Assembly: GCF_000306945.1 (NCBI RefSeq)
Contig: NC_018518.1
Location: forward strand, 1,364,001-1,428,000
From: Bordetella pertussis 18323
GTDB lineage: Bacteria; Pseudomonadota; Gammaproteobacteria; Burkholderiales; Burkholderiaceae_B
DNA length: 64,000 nt
Direction: 5' to 3'
In this document: positions 19,618 to 28,490 of the stretch, piece by piece
How positions within the stretch are numbered: position 1 is the first letter of the stretch
Layout: each line of letters opens with the position of its first letter
The notes under the pieces: model-generated
What the model was told of the DNA's origin: nothing
Database searches by the model: none
The model's input: the letters and a program-made list of their open reading frames with translations, nothing else
Translations under genes and position numbers: made by a program

Positions 19618-20568
19618 CTAGGTGTGAACTGTCAATAGGTTGTATTCGTCCAGGTTGAGTCTGGAGATGGGTACAGCGCGCCCGATGCCTTGGTGGGGTC
19701 GATGCCAGTTGTAGTGGTGTAGCCAGGATTTCATGGCATCGGCTCGGTGTTGGGAGTTCTGGTAGGTGTGAGCGTAAGCCCACTCACGCAAGGCCGACTG
19801 GATGAAGCGTTCGGCCTTGCCATTGGTCTGTGGGCGGTAAGGTCGGGTAAAGCGGTGCTTGATGCCCAGCTCATGGCACAGCGCGGCGAAGGCGCGGCTG
19901 CGAAAGGCCGAGCCATTGTCGGTGAGCAAGCGCTGGATGGTCACGCCCAGGCGCTGGTAGTAGGCCACTGCGTCCTTGAGGAACTGGACGGCGCTGGGGA
20001 AGCGCTCGTCGGGGTGGATGTCGGTGAAGGCCACGCGGGCGTGGTCATCGATGGCCACGAAGACGAAGTCCCAGCCGGCCCCCTCAACGGTATCGCGTCG
20101 GTTGCCCGTGACCCGGTGGCCAGGGCGCTGGATACGTCCCAGCTTCTTGATGTCGATGTGCAGCAGATCGCCGGGGGCCTGATGCTCGTAGCGCACCACC
20201 GGCTCGGCCGGCTCCAGGTCGGCCAGGTGCGACAGACCGGCGCGGGCCAGGACGCGGCTGACGGTGCTGGCTGACACGCCCAGCGCCTGGGCGATGCGCG
20301 CTTGGGTCAGCCGCTTGCGGCGCAGCTCCACGATAGCCAGCGCCTTGGCCGGCGCAATCGCTCGGGGCGAGACCGTCGGGCGCGAGGACGCATCGGCCAA
20401 GCCCGCCTGGCCCTGAGCCAGGAAGCGGCCCAGCCATTTGCGCACAGTCGGCGCGGTGACCCCATAGGCGCGGGCCGCTTCAGGCACACAAACTTGATGG
20501 GCGATCAATTGCTGGACCATTTCGAGTCGACGTAGGAAGGTCAATCGGGCATGCTTATGGGTGTTCAT
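19618..20568 (-). CDS. IS481 transposase, copy 1
   Basis: A 316-residue IS3-like/rve transposase. The N-terminal helix-turn-helix repeats (about residues 15-110) recognise the ends; the DDE catalytic core is D139 (in LLHID), D217 (in LLTDNG) and E253 (in GKAERF), with the D-E spacing of 35 residues expected. The frame is intact. Its stop codon TAG lies in the flanking CTAG target, outside the IS, making Thr the last residue. Confidence 0.96.
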   Translation of the reverse strand: MNTHKHARLTFLRRLEMVQQLIAHQVCVPEAARAYGVTAPTVRKWLGRFLAQGQAGLADASSRPTVSPRAIAPAKALAIVELRRKRLTQARIAQALGVSASTVSRVLARAGLSHLADLEPAEPVVRYEHQAPGDLLHIDIKKLGRIQRPGHRVTGNRRDTVEGAGWDFVFVAIDDHARVAFTDIHPDERFPSAVQFLKDAVAYYQRLGVTIQRLLTDNGSAFRSRAFAALCHELGIKHRFTRPYRPQTNGKAERFIQSALREWAYAHTYQNSQHRADAMKSWLHHYNWHRPHQGIGRAVPISRLNLDEYNLLTVHT

Positions 20569-20665
20569 CCGGCCGGGCTCCTTGAGTGAACTGGGGGGGT
20601 GGCGATTTCCAGTTTCTCAAATCCGGTTCGGATGAACCATGCATACAACCTATTGAATCTTCACA
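19623..20665 (-). mobile_element. IS481, copy 1
   Basis: A 1,043-bp element with imperfect 28-bp terminal inverted repeats (22 of 28 match) beginning TGTGAA. In IS orientation the flanking hexamers are GCTAGT (livG side) and CCTAGT (GntR side), which differ at one base. The neighbouring coding sequences do not join if the element is removed: livG stops here and no livG tail lies beyond. This marks a rearrangement junction rather than a simple insertion. Confidence 0.97.
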
Positions 20666-21249
20666 ACTAGCCGCCGTATCAGGTCCATCATCGCGCGGGT
20701 TTCCTCCGGGTTCATGCCCGCGGTGGGCTCGTCCATCAGCAGCAGGCCGGGATCGGCGGCCAGCGCCACCGCGATCTCCAGCGCGCGCTGCTGCCCATGC
20801 GCCAGCTCGCGCGCCCTGACCCGGCTCTTGTCGGCCAGCCCCACCGTCTGCAGCAGCGCCATCGCCCGCTCGCGCAACTCGGGCAGGTCGCTGCGCCGGC
20901 TCCACAGGTTGTAGCGCGACACCTGCGCCTGCAGGGCGATGCGCACGTTCTCCAGCACGCTGAAACTGGGAAACAGGTTGGTGATCTGGAACGACTTGGC
21001 GATGCCGGTGTGCGCGTAGCGATGCTCGGGCAGGCCGGTGATGTCGCGCCCCTCGAACAGCACGCTGCCCTCGCTGGGCGCGAAGGCGCCCGAAAGCAGG
21101 TTGAAGTAGGTGCTCTTGCCGGCGCCGTTGGGGCCGATGATAGAGGTCAGACGGCCGCGCGGAATGCGCACCGATACGTTCCTCAGCGCCACGAAGTCGC
21201 CGAAGCGCTTGGTCACCGCGCGGGTTTCGATGATGGGGTCAGCGCTCAT
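20650..21249 (-). pseudogene. livG: Branched-chain amino-acid-type ABC transporter ATPase LivG, truncated by IS481
   Basis: About 194 native codons remain of a usual 250 or so. Walker A GPNGAGKSTYFN, the LivG-specific DITGLPEHRYAHTGIAKSFQ, a variant signature LAHGQQRALEIA and Walker B LLLMDEPTAGMNPEE are present. After MMDLIRRL the frame runs into IS481 and ends VVKIQ. The C-terminal 55 or so residues, including the switch histidine, are missing and are not found across the IS. The start overlaps the livM end. Confidence 0.93.
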
Positions 21250-22228
21250 GGTCGATCCTTTCCAGCACGGTGCCCCACACGCCCTTGGGGAAGAACAGCA
21301 CGAAGATCACGAACACCGCTCCGACGTAGAGCTGCCAGTTCTCGGTGTATTCGGATGCGACGTCCTGGATGAAGAGAAACAGGGCCGCGCCCACGAACGG
21401 CCCGAAATAGGTGCCCATCCCGCCCAGCAGGCAAAGCATGACGACCATGCCCGAGGTCGTATAGGCCAGGGTCTCGATCGCCACGCTGGACAGGTGGATC
21501 GCGTTGAGCGCGCCGGCCAGGCCGCAGAACGCGGCCGACAGCACGAAGGTCAGCAGTTTGCTGCGGTCCACGTCGAAGCCGCAGGCGCGGGCGCGCGATT
21601 CGTTCTCGCGTATCGCTTCGACCACGCCGCCGAACGGCGAGGACAGGATGCGCGAGAGCACGGCCATCGCCAGCGCGACGAACCCCAGGATGAAGTAGTA
21701 CTTCTGCATGGGATCGAGCAGGTCCAGGCGCAGCCCCAGCAGCGAGACCTCGGCCACGTTGACGCCGCGCAGGCCGTTCTCGCCGCCCGAGGCCGGCAAC
21801 TGGTAGACCAGGAAGTAGACGCACTGCGACAGCGCCAGCGTGACCATCGCGAAGTAGATGCCGCGCGTGCGGATGGCCAGCAGGCCCATGGCCAGCGCGA
21901 CCAGGGCCGACATGGCGATGGCCGCCGGCACCGCCCACCACCAGGCGGCGCCGTGCTGCGAGATCAGGATGCCCGCCGTGTAGGCGCCCGTGCCGAGAAA
22001 GGCCGCATGGCCGAAGGACAGCAGGCCCATGTAGCCGAACAGCAGATTAAAGCCGACGGCGTAGAGCCCGAAGATCAGCACGTTGATGGCAACCGACTGA
22101 TACGGCATGATCCACGGGAACACGCAGAAGAACGCGATGGCGGCCAGCACGCGGTGGCGCGCGACCAGCCCGCGCAGTACCGTGGCGCCGGAGGGCCTGG
22201 CGCCCGCCGCGAATGACAATGAACGCAT
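21239..22228 (-). CDS. livM: Branched-chain amino-acid-type ABC permease LivM
   Basis: A 329-residue membrane protein with about 8-9 hydrophobic segments. Typical LivM elements are GYMGLLSFGHAAFLGTGAYTAG, AIRTRGIYFAMVTLALSQ and the EAA-like loop AIRENESRARACGFDVDRSKLLTF. Intact itself, but its partners livH and livG are both broken, so the complex cannot work unless another permease substitutes. It is 11 bp downstream of livH. Confidence 0.92.
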   Translation of the reverse strand: MRSLSFAAGARPSGATVLRGLVARHRVLAAIAFFCVFPWIMPYQSVAINVLIFGLYAVGFNLLFGYMGLLSFGHAAFLGTGAYTAGILISQHGAAWWWAVPAAIAMSALVALAMGLLAIRTRGIYFAMVTLALSQCVYFLVYQLPASGGENGLRGVNVAEVSLLGLRLDLLDPMQKYYFILGFVALAMAVLSRILSSPFGGVVEAIRENESRARACGFDVDRSKLLTFVLSAAFCGLAGALNAIHLSSVAIETLAYTTSGMVVMLCLLGGMGTYFGPFVGAALFLFIQDVASEYTENWQLYVGAVFVIFVLFFPKGVWGTVLERIDHER

Positions 22229-22239
22229 GAATCCTCTCC

Positions 22240-23118
22240 TTACGCCAGCAGTCTGGATCGACCGAACAGCCCTTGCGGCCGCCACAGCAGCACCGCGGCC
22301 ATGATCACGAACATGGACACCTTGGCCGCCTCCGGGAAAAACAGCACCGACATGCTTTCGGCCACGCCGACCAGCAGCCCCGCCACCACCGCGCCCATCA
22401 GCGATCCCATCCCGCCGACGACCGTCACCACGAAGGCCACGATCAGCACCGAGGTGCCCATCTCGGGCGACACGCCCTACAAGGGCGCCGCCAGCACGCC
22501 GGCGAGCGCGGCGATGCCGGTGCCCAGGCCGAATACCAGCAGCCAGACGCGCGACACATCGATGCCCAGCACGCGGACGATGACGGGGTCGCGCGCGCCG
22601 GCGCGCACGATCAATTCGAACGCGGTCTTCTCGATCAGCAGCCACAGCGCCAGCAGCAGCACGATCGTCACGGCGATGATGAAAAGCCGGTAGGTCGGGA
22701 AATCGGCAAAGCCCAGGTTGGTGAAGCCGGCCAGCGCCTCGGGCGTGTCGAAGGGCAGCCCCGCGCGGCCGAACAGCATGCGCACGGCTTCCACCAGCAT
22801 GTAGGCCAGCCCGAAGGTCAGCAGGAGCGGATAGTCGATTCCGCGTCCGTAGAGCGGGCGTATCAGCCAGCGCTCGCAGACCATGCCCACGGCCGCCACG
22901 GCCAGCGGCGCCAGCAGCATGGCCGCCCAGAAGTTCTGCGTCAGGCCCAGCACCACGACGCCCGCGTACGCCCCGAGCATGAAAAAAGCCCCGTGCGCGA
23001 AATTCACCACCGTCAGCATGCCGAATATCAGCGACAGGCCGACCGCCAGCAGCACGTAGATGGCTCCCAGCGCCAGCCCGGTGAACAGCTGGAGCAACAA
23101 CACCAGATCAACAGTCAT
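22240..23118 (-). pseudogene. livH: Branched-chain amino-acid-type ABC permease LivH, interrupted by an in-frame amber codon
   Basis: About 292 codons. The frame is continuous on both sides of TAG at 22477-22479. Upstream sequence has GLSLIFGMLTVVNFAHGAFFMLGAY and ends GVLAAPL; downstream resumes GVSPEMGTSVLIVAFVVTVVGGMGS. Relatives read APLQGVSPEMG-like, so Gln (CAG) to amber is the simplest change. The truncated product would lack the last 78 residues with the final membrane segments. Start ATG at 23118. Confidence 0.9.
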
Positions 23119-23169
23119 TCTCGTCCCCTGCCCCGTCGCCGGCCCAAGCACGGCGGCGGGGCGAAATGC

Positions 23170-24375
23170 CTACTTGAAGCCCAGCGCCTGGCAGCTGCGC
23201 AGGATCTGCTCGCTGGGCGCTTCGGTATGCAGCAGCTTGAATACCTCGTCGGGGTGGGCGTTGTCCTTGCCCACCGACTGGATGACCAGCACCGACTGCA
23301 CCGATTGCTGGTCGCAGCCGCGGTAATACTGGGCTCCCTTGTAGGTGTCGTACTTCAGCTTGCGCAGCGCCGCCGCGACCTCGTCGGTATCCGTGCTGCC
23401 GGCGTCCCGGACCGCCAGCAGAAGCGATTTCACGGCCGAATAAGCCATGGCGCCATAGTCGGACGGAAAGCGGCCCTTGTTCTCGGCCTGGAAGGCGGCG
23501 TTGAACGCCTTGGCCGACGGCACGCTGTCCTGGATCGCCCAGTAGTACTGGGTTCCGCCCACGACATCCTGGTAGGTCGCCGCGCCGCCCGAGACGCGGG
23601 CGGTGTAGGTCAGGATCGGGGTGACGAACCTGATATTGCGCTTCATGCCGAAATCGGCCGCCTGCTTGATCGAAATGCGGTTGTCGGCGCCGAAGTTGTT
23701 GAACACCAGCACGTCCGGATTGAGCGCCTTCAGGCGCGGCAGGAAAGCCGAATAGTCGGAGGCGCCCAGCGGATGCTTGACCTCGCCGACCACCTCGGCG
23801 CCCTGCTGGCGGGCCACCTCGGTAAAACCGCGCGTCATCTCGTGGCCATACGCATAATCGGCGGTGAGAAAGGCCACCCTCATGCCGGGCTTGAAGACAT
23901 ACTTGCCCACCGCCTGCGTGGTCATGTGCGGATTGAGCGCCTCATGGAAAGTGTATGGGCTGGCGTCGGCGGCCTCGTTGATCGCGTCGGACTGGCTGAT
24001 GGAGATATACAGCTTCTTGCGCTGCCTGGTGACGTTGTTGATCGACAGCTGCGTCGCCGCCGAAAGCCCGCCGACGATGAAGTTGACCCCGTCCTTCTCG
24101 ATCAGCTCCAGCGCGCGGGTGGCGGCTTCGGCCGGGTTGAGGCGGTCGTCGCGCACCAGAAGCTGGGCCTTGCGGCCGTCGAGGCCGCCAGCATCGTTGA
24201 ACTGCTTGACCGCCAGCTCGGCATTGCGCACCTGGTTTTGCGCTTCCGCGCCGTAAGGACCGCTGAGCGGCACCGGCAGCCCGATCTTGATGGTCTGCGC
24301 CTGGACCGCGCTGGCGGCGCACCAGAGCGCTGCCGCCAGCAGGCCCGAGGCGCGCCATGGGGTTCGCATGGACAT
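23170..24375 (-). CDS. Branched-chain amino-acid-type ABC transporter binding protein
   Basis: A 401-residue Peripla_BP_6 protein with signal peptide (cleavage after VQA). It begins TIKIGLPVPLSGPYGAEAQN and shows AELAVKQFNDAGGLDGRKAQLLVRDD, typical of LivJ/LivK and of aromatic-acid binding relatives. The start at 24375 is set by an AGGAG six bases upstream. Intact frame. The gene is first in the liv-like operon and divergent from the VOC/monooxygenase genes, so the real ligand may be an aromatic or heterocyclic acid rather than leucine. Confidence 0.88.
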   Translation of the reverse strand: MSMRTPWRASGLLAAALWCAASAVQAQTIKIGLPVPLSGPYGAEAQNQVRNAELAVKQFNDAGGLDGRKAQLLVRDDRLNPAEAATRALELIEKDGVNFIVGGLSAATQLSINNVTRQRKKLYISISQSDAINEAADASPYTFHEALNPHMTTQAVGKYVFKPGMRVAFLTADYAYGHEMTRGFTEVARQQGAEVVGEVKHPLGASDYSAFLPRLKALNPDVLVFNNFGADNRISIKQAADFGMKRNIRFVTPILTYTARVSGGAATYQDVVGGTQYYWAIQDSVPSAKAFNAAFQAENKGRFPSDYGAMAYSAVKSLLLAVRDAGSTDTDEVAAALRKLKYDTYKGAQYYRGCDQQSVQSVLVIQSVGKDNAHPDEVFKLLHTEAPSEQILRSCQALGFK

Positions 24376-24416
24376 TGATGTCTCCTGGTCAGATTGGATC
24401 CCGCACGATCCGTTGT

Positions 24417-24430
24417 TTATCATATGATAA
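24417..24430. promoter_or_regulatory. Perfect palindrome between divergent operons
   Basis: TTATCATATGATAA, a perfect 14-bp palindrome, lies in the 195-bp gap between the divergently transcribed ABC binding-protein gene and the VOC-protein gene. It also fits the T-N11-A pattern of LysR-type sites. It is a good candidate for an operator controlling both directions, for example by the LysR regulator at 26434. Confidence 0.5.
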
Positions 24431-24570
24431 CTATCGTACAGGCCGTTCGGCTTGTCAATTTTTTCTTCGCGGGGAAAACCCTTGGCGTCGTTTTCTTTCC
24501 ATTCGCTTGCGCAGCGGGAAATCGATCTCTATTATTTATCACTCGATTACTTGAATCAAGGAGGCGCCAC

Positions 24571-25056
24571 ATGCCTGTCCGCAAACTCGCTCACTACTCC
24601 GTGCGCACGGCGTCCCTGGACGCCTCGCGCCGCTTCTATACCGAAATCCTGGGGTTCAAGGAAGGCTACCGCCCGGCGTTCAAGTTTCCGGGCGTCTGGC
24701 TGTACCAGGGCGGCGACGAGGCCGACTACGGCGTGGTCCACCTCATCGGCGTGGACCGCGACGACCCGCAGGGGCTGGCCGACTATCTCGGCGACAAGGA
24801 CGCCGCCAGCCTGCATGGCAGCGCGGCGATCGACCACCTGGCGTTCCTGGCGACCGACCTGGCCGACATGCGCGCGCGCCTGGCGAACGCCGGCCTCGAT
24901 TTCCGCGAGCGCACGGTGCCGGACCTCGGGCTGCACCAGGTGTTCGTCGAAGACCCATCCGGCGTGACCATCGAATTGAACTATCCCGCGGCACAGGCGA
25001 TGGGCGCCGACGCCGCAACCCCGCACAACGGAGACCAGCATGCAACCCGTGCGTAA
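24571..25056 (+). CDS. VOC-family (glyoxalase/dioxygenase-like) protein
   Basis: A 161-residue vicinal-oxygen-chelate protein with two beta-alpha-beta-beta-beta halves. Metal-ligand positions are visible in LAHYSVRTASLDASRRFYTEILGF, DHLAFLATDLADM and the C-terminal VFVEDPSGVTIELNY. Possible roles are a ring-cleavage enzyme, isomerase or resistance protein. Preceded by an AAGGAGG ribosome site (24558-24564) and overlapping the monooxygenase gene, so the two are probably one functional unit. Confidence 0.85.
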   Translation: MPVRKLAHYSVRTASLDASRRFYTEILGFKEGYRPAFKFPGVWLYQGGDEADYGVVHLIGVDRDDPQGLADYLGDKDAASLHGSAAIDHLAFLATDLADMRARLANAGLDFRERTVPDLGLHQVFVEDPSGVTIELNYPAAQAMGADAATPHNGDQHATRA

Positions 25057-26257
25057 AGCGGCCGTCATCGGAGGCTCCCTGGGCGGCCTGTTCGCCGCCA
25101 ACCTGTTGTTGCGCGCGGGCTGGGACGTCCACGTCCACGAGCGGGTGCACGACGAGCTCGACGGCCGTGGCGCCGGTATCGTGACCCATCCCGAGCTGCT
25201 GGACGTGCTGCGCCGGATAGGCGTGGCGCCGACCGAATCGATCGGCATCGAGGTGGCGCGCCGCGTCACCCTGGACCTGGACGGCAGCGTACTGGCCAGC
25301 CGTGCGCTGCCACAACTGCTGACCGCCTGGGGACGGCTGTTCAGCATCCTGAGAACGCGCTTCCCGGCCGAACGCTACCATCGCGGCCAGGCGCTCGAAT
25401 CCCTGGAGCAGGACGAGCGCAGGGCCTTGCTGCGGTTTACCGACGGCGCGCGCGCCGAGGTGGACCTGGTGGTGGCGGCCGACGGCTTGCGCTCGACCCT
25501 GCGCCAGGCGCTGCTGCCGCAGGCCAGGCCCGCCTATGCGGGCTACGTGGCCTGGCGGGGGCTGGTCGACGAAGCCAGCCTGAGCGAACGCACGCGCCGC
25601 GAGCTGTGCCCCTACTTTGCCTTCGGCCTGCCGGCGCACGAGCAGATGATCGCCTATCCCGTGGCAGGCACAGGCTCCGGCGCGCAAGACGCCGCCCGGC
25701 GCTTCAACTTCGTGTGGTATCGCCCGGCCGACGAACACACCACGTTCCGGGACATGGTGACCGACGCCCAGGGCCAGGCCTGGATGGACGGCATTCCTCC
25801 CCCGCTGATCCGGCCGGAAATCGTGGCGCAGGCGCGCCAGGCCGCCGCGCAGGTACTGGCCCCGCAGTTCGGCGAGGTCGTGGCCAAAACCGCCAACCTG
25901 TTCTTCCAGCCGATTTTCGACCTGGAAAGCCCGCGCCTGGCGCTGGGGCGCGTCGCCTTTCTGGGCGACGCGGCGTTCGTGGCGCGTCCGCATTGCGGCA
26001 TGGGCGTGACCAAGGCCGCCGGCGACGCGCGCGCGCTGGCCGATGCGCTCGCGGGTACGCCGGATATCGGCGCCGCGCTACAGGCGTACGAAGACGAACG
26101 CTTGCCGTTCGGCAAGTTCATCGTCGGCCACGCCCGCGACCTGGGCCGCTACATGCAGGCCCAATTGCGCGACGAGGCGGAGCGCGAGATGGCCGAGCGG
26201 TACCGGACTCCCGAAGCCATCATGCGCGAAACGGCCGTGGCGCCGGCCTGGCGCTAG
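25040..26257 (+). CDS. FAD-dependent aromatic/heterocyclic monooxygenase
   Basis: A 405-residue flavoprotein hydroxylase. The ADP-binding GxGxxG-type motif is AAVIGGSLGGLFAANLL, followed by RGAGIVTHPELL, the DG motif VVAADGLRSTLR and the FAD ribityl-binding GRVAFLGDAAFVARPHCGMGVTKAAGDA. The N terminus and RGAGI pattern resemble 2,6-dihydroxypyridine 3-hydroxylase and relatives, suggesting a hydroxylated N-heterocycle or phenolic substrate. Its start lies within the last codons of the VOC gene. Confidence 0.87.
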   Translation: MQPVRKAAVIGGSLGGLFAANLLLRAGWDVHVHERVHDELDGRGAGIVTHPELLDVLRRIGVAPTESIGIEVARRVTLDLDGSVLASRALPQLLTAWGRLFSILRTRFPAERYHRGQALESLEQDERRALLRFTDGARAEVDLVVAADGLRSTLRQALLPQARPAYAGYVAWRGLVDEASLSERTRRELCPYFAFGLPAHEQMIAYPVAGTGSGAQDAARRFNFVWYRPADEHTTFRDMVTDAQGQAWMDGIPPPLIRPEIVAQARQAAAQVLAPQFGEVVAKTANLFFQPIFDLESPRLALGRVAFLGDAAFVARPHCGMGVTKAAGDARALADALAGTPDIGAALQAYEDERLPFGKFIVGHARDLGRYMQAQLRDEAEREMAERYRTPEAIMRETAVAPAWR

Positions 26258-26433
26258 CTGCGATGCCAGGGACCGGGTCTTTCCAGGCGGCGCATGACAC
26301 CGCCCGGAAAAACCGGCCGCCTTCGCGCGCCCGCACTTCGCGCCGCAAGTTGGAATACCATTTCGTCAGTCGGGGAAATGGCTTCCCACGGCAGGCAACG
26401 CGCACCATCGCGCCCTTTGGATCGACGGCTTCC

Positions 26434-27360
26434 ATGGAACCCAACCGCTTCGGCGACATCCTGGCTTTCGTGTCGGCGGTGAAAGCCGGCAGCTTCACGT
26501 CGGCGGCCGCCACGCTGGGCGTGACCCGCTCGGCGGTCGGCAAGAGCGTCGCCCGGCTCGAGGCGCGCCTGGGCGTGCGGCTCTTGCATCGCACCACGCG
26601 CAAGCTGAACGTGACCGGCGAGGGCCTGGTCGTCTTCGAGCGCTGGAGCCAGATCCTCGAAGACCTGGAGGAAGTCGATGCGACCATGGCGCAACGGCGG
26701 GGCAAGCCAGCCGGGATCCTGCGGCTGACCGCGCCGCTGTCCTTCGGCCAGCGCCATATCCTGCCCATCCTCAATGCATACGTGACGAATTGGCCGGAAA
26801 TCCAGGCAGACGTCTGGTTCACCGATCATTACGTGGATCTGATCGAGGAAGGCATCGACGTCGCCGTTCGAATCGGTGGCGTCAAGGACGACGCCCGCAT
26901 TCTGTCGCGCACCATCGGCGGACAACAGTTCGTCACCTGCGCCGCGCCCGACTACCTGGCCAAGAAGGGCGTGCCGTCGACGCCCGCGGACCTTGCCGGC
27001 CACGACACGATCTTCTTTCTGAGCGGACAGCGCCCCATGCCGTGGCGGCTTGGGCAGGGCGACGCGATCGAGGTGTGCGACGGCCCCGGCCGCATGAACA
27101 TAGACAGTTCGGAGGCGCTGCGCGAGGCCGCGCTTTCCGGCTTCGGGCTGATCCATTTGCCCACCTACATCACGGGCAAGGACCTGCAGCGCGGGGACCT
27201 GGTGGAGGTCCTGGAAGCCTACCGTCCTTCCGCCGATCCGATACGGCTCATCTACCCGAGCAAGCGCCACCTTTCCCCGCGCACCCGCGCCTTCATCGAT
27301 CTGCTGATCGAGCGGTGGCGCGATGGTGTGCCGTGGGAGCGCCTGGAGCCCGCCAGCTGA
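26434..27360 (+). CDS. LysR-family transcriptional regulator
   Basis: A 308-residue regulator. The winged helix (ILAFVSAVKAGSFTSAAATLGVTRSAVGKSVARLEARLGVRLL) occupies the first 60 residues, and the rest is a periplasmic-binding-like effector domain of the AaeR/DmlR type (TDHYVDLIEEGIDVAVRIG). Start ATG at 26434; the GC-rich upstream extension of the frame has no ribosome site. It is 176 bp after the monooxygenase and 116 bp before the flavin enzymes, so it probably controls this cluster. Confidence 0.9.
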   Translation: MEPNRFGDILAFVSAVKAGSFTSAAATLGVTRSAVGKSVARLEARLGVRLLHRTTRKLNVTGEGLVVFERWSQILEDLEEVDATMAQRRGKPAGILRLTAPLSFGQRHILPILNAYVTNWPEIQADVWFTDHYVDLIEEGIDVAVRIGGVKDDARILSRTIGGQQFVTCAAPDYLAKKGVPSTPADLAGHDTIFFLSGQRPMPWRLGQGDAIEVCDGPGRMNIDSSEALREAALSGFGLIHLPTYITGKDLQRGDLVEVLEAYRPSADPIRLIYPSKRHLSPRTRAFIDLLIERWRDGVPWERLEPAS

Positions 27361-27476
27361 CAAAGACTGCGACGTATTCGGGAATTCAAGTCCCGAGTAA
27401 GGGGCATCGCAGGCAGTTTATCCGCCGCCAGGAATCAATCAGACTGCACGGCATGTACTGATTGGAGCCTCACCCG

Positions 27477-28483
27477 ATGGACACCCCGAATTCCGCCCCC
27501 CTCGACCGCCCCTCCTTCGAACCGCCTTGCGCAGGCCTGGAAAGCCACGCGGGGTTCGGCCGGCTGTTCCGGCCCGCGGCCCTGAGCATCGGCCTGATTC
27601 TGCCGCTGGAAACCCACCCGGACAGGCCCGCGCCCACGATGGCGCGCCACGTCGAGATGGCGCAGCGCGCCGAAGCGCTCGGTTTCGGAGCCCTGTGGCT
27701 GCGCGACGTGCCCTTTCATGACCCGGCCTATGGCGACGTCGCCCAGATATTCGAACCCCTGGTCTACATCGGCTACCTCGCCGCGGCCACCCGGCGCATC
27801 GCGCTGGGCACGACCGGAATCGTTCTGCCGACCCACGAGCCGATGTACCTGGCCAAACAGGCGGCCTCGCTCGATCAACTGAGCGGCGGGCGTTTCGTGC
27901 TGGGCCTGTCGTCGGGCGACCGCCTGAGCGACTACCCCATGCTGGGCATCGATTACGACTCCCGTGGCGCGCGCTACCGCGATGCCTACGGCGTCCTGCG
28001 CACGCTTACCGAACAGCGTTTTCCCAACTTCCGATCGGCGGCTCGGATGGAAAGCTGGACCTCGTGCCCAAGCCGCTGCATGGCCGCGTTCCCGCCATCG
28101 CCGTGGGCGCCGCGCAGCAGACCCTGGCATGGCTGGCAAGGAATATGGATGGCTTGCTCACCGGCGCGCCCATGCCGCAGCGCCTCTCGCGGCTGGCGCA
28201 GGAATGGCGCGACCACGTCGCGCGGCTGGCCGGCCCGGCGCATTTCAAGCCGCTTGGGCTTGGCGGCTATCTCGACCTGAGCGCCAACCCGGATGAACCC
28301 TTCCAGCGTATTCCGGGCGGTTTTCGCGCCGGACGCAACGGATTGCGCGCCTACCTGGAACTGGCGCGCGCGGCCGGCGTGGCGCACGTCGCGCTCAACC
28401 CCAAGGTCAGCCGCCAGCCGTATGCGGAAATCCTGGACGAGCTGGCGCAGTACGTGCTGCCCGAATTCCCCTCCCATTCTTGA
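27477..28483 (+). pseudogene. Luciferase-like (LLM) flavin monooxygenase, frameshifted
   Basis: About 335 codons. The first frame (from 27477) has the F420/FMN monooxygenase features FGALWLRDVPFHDP, RIALGTTGIVLPTHEPMYLAKQAASLDQLSGGRF and GLSSGDR. After EQRFPNF (about 28022-28036) the frame changes and continues IGGSDGKLDLVPKPLHG to 28483. Net change is -1 (or +2). The C-terminal half would be lost. It is 8 bp before the ene-reductase gene, so both were probably transcribed together. Confidence 0.85.
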
Positions 28484-28490
28484 GGCAGGC

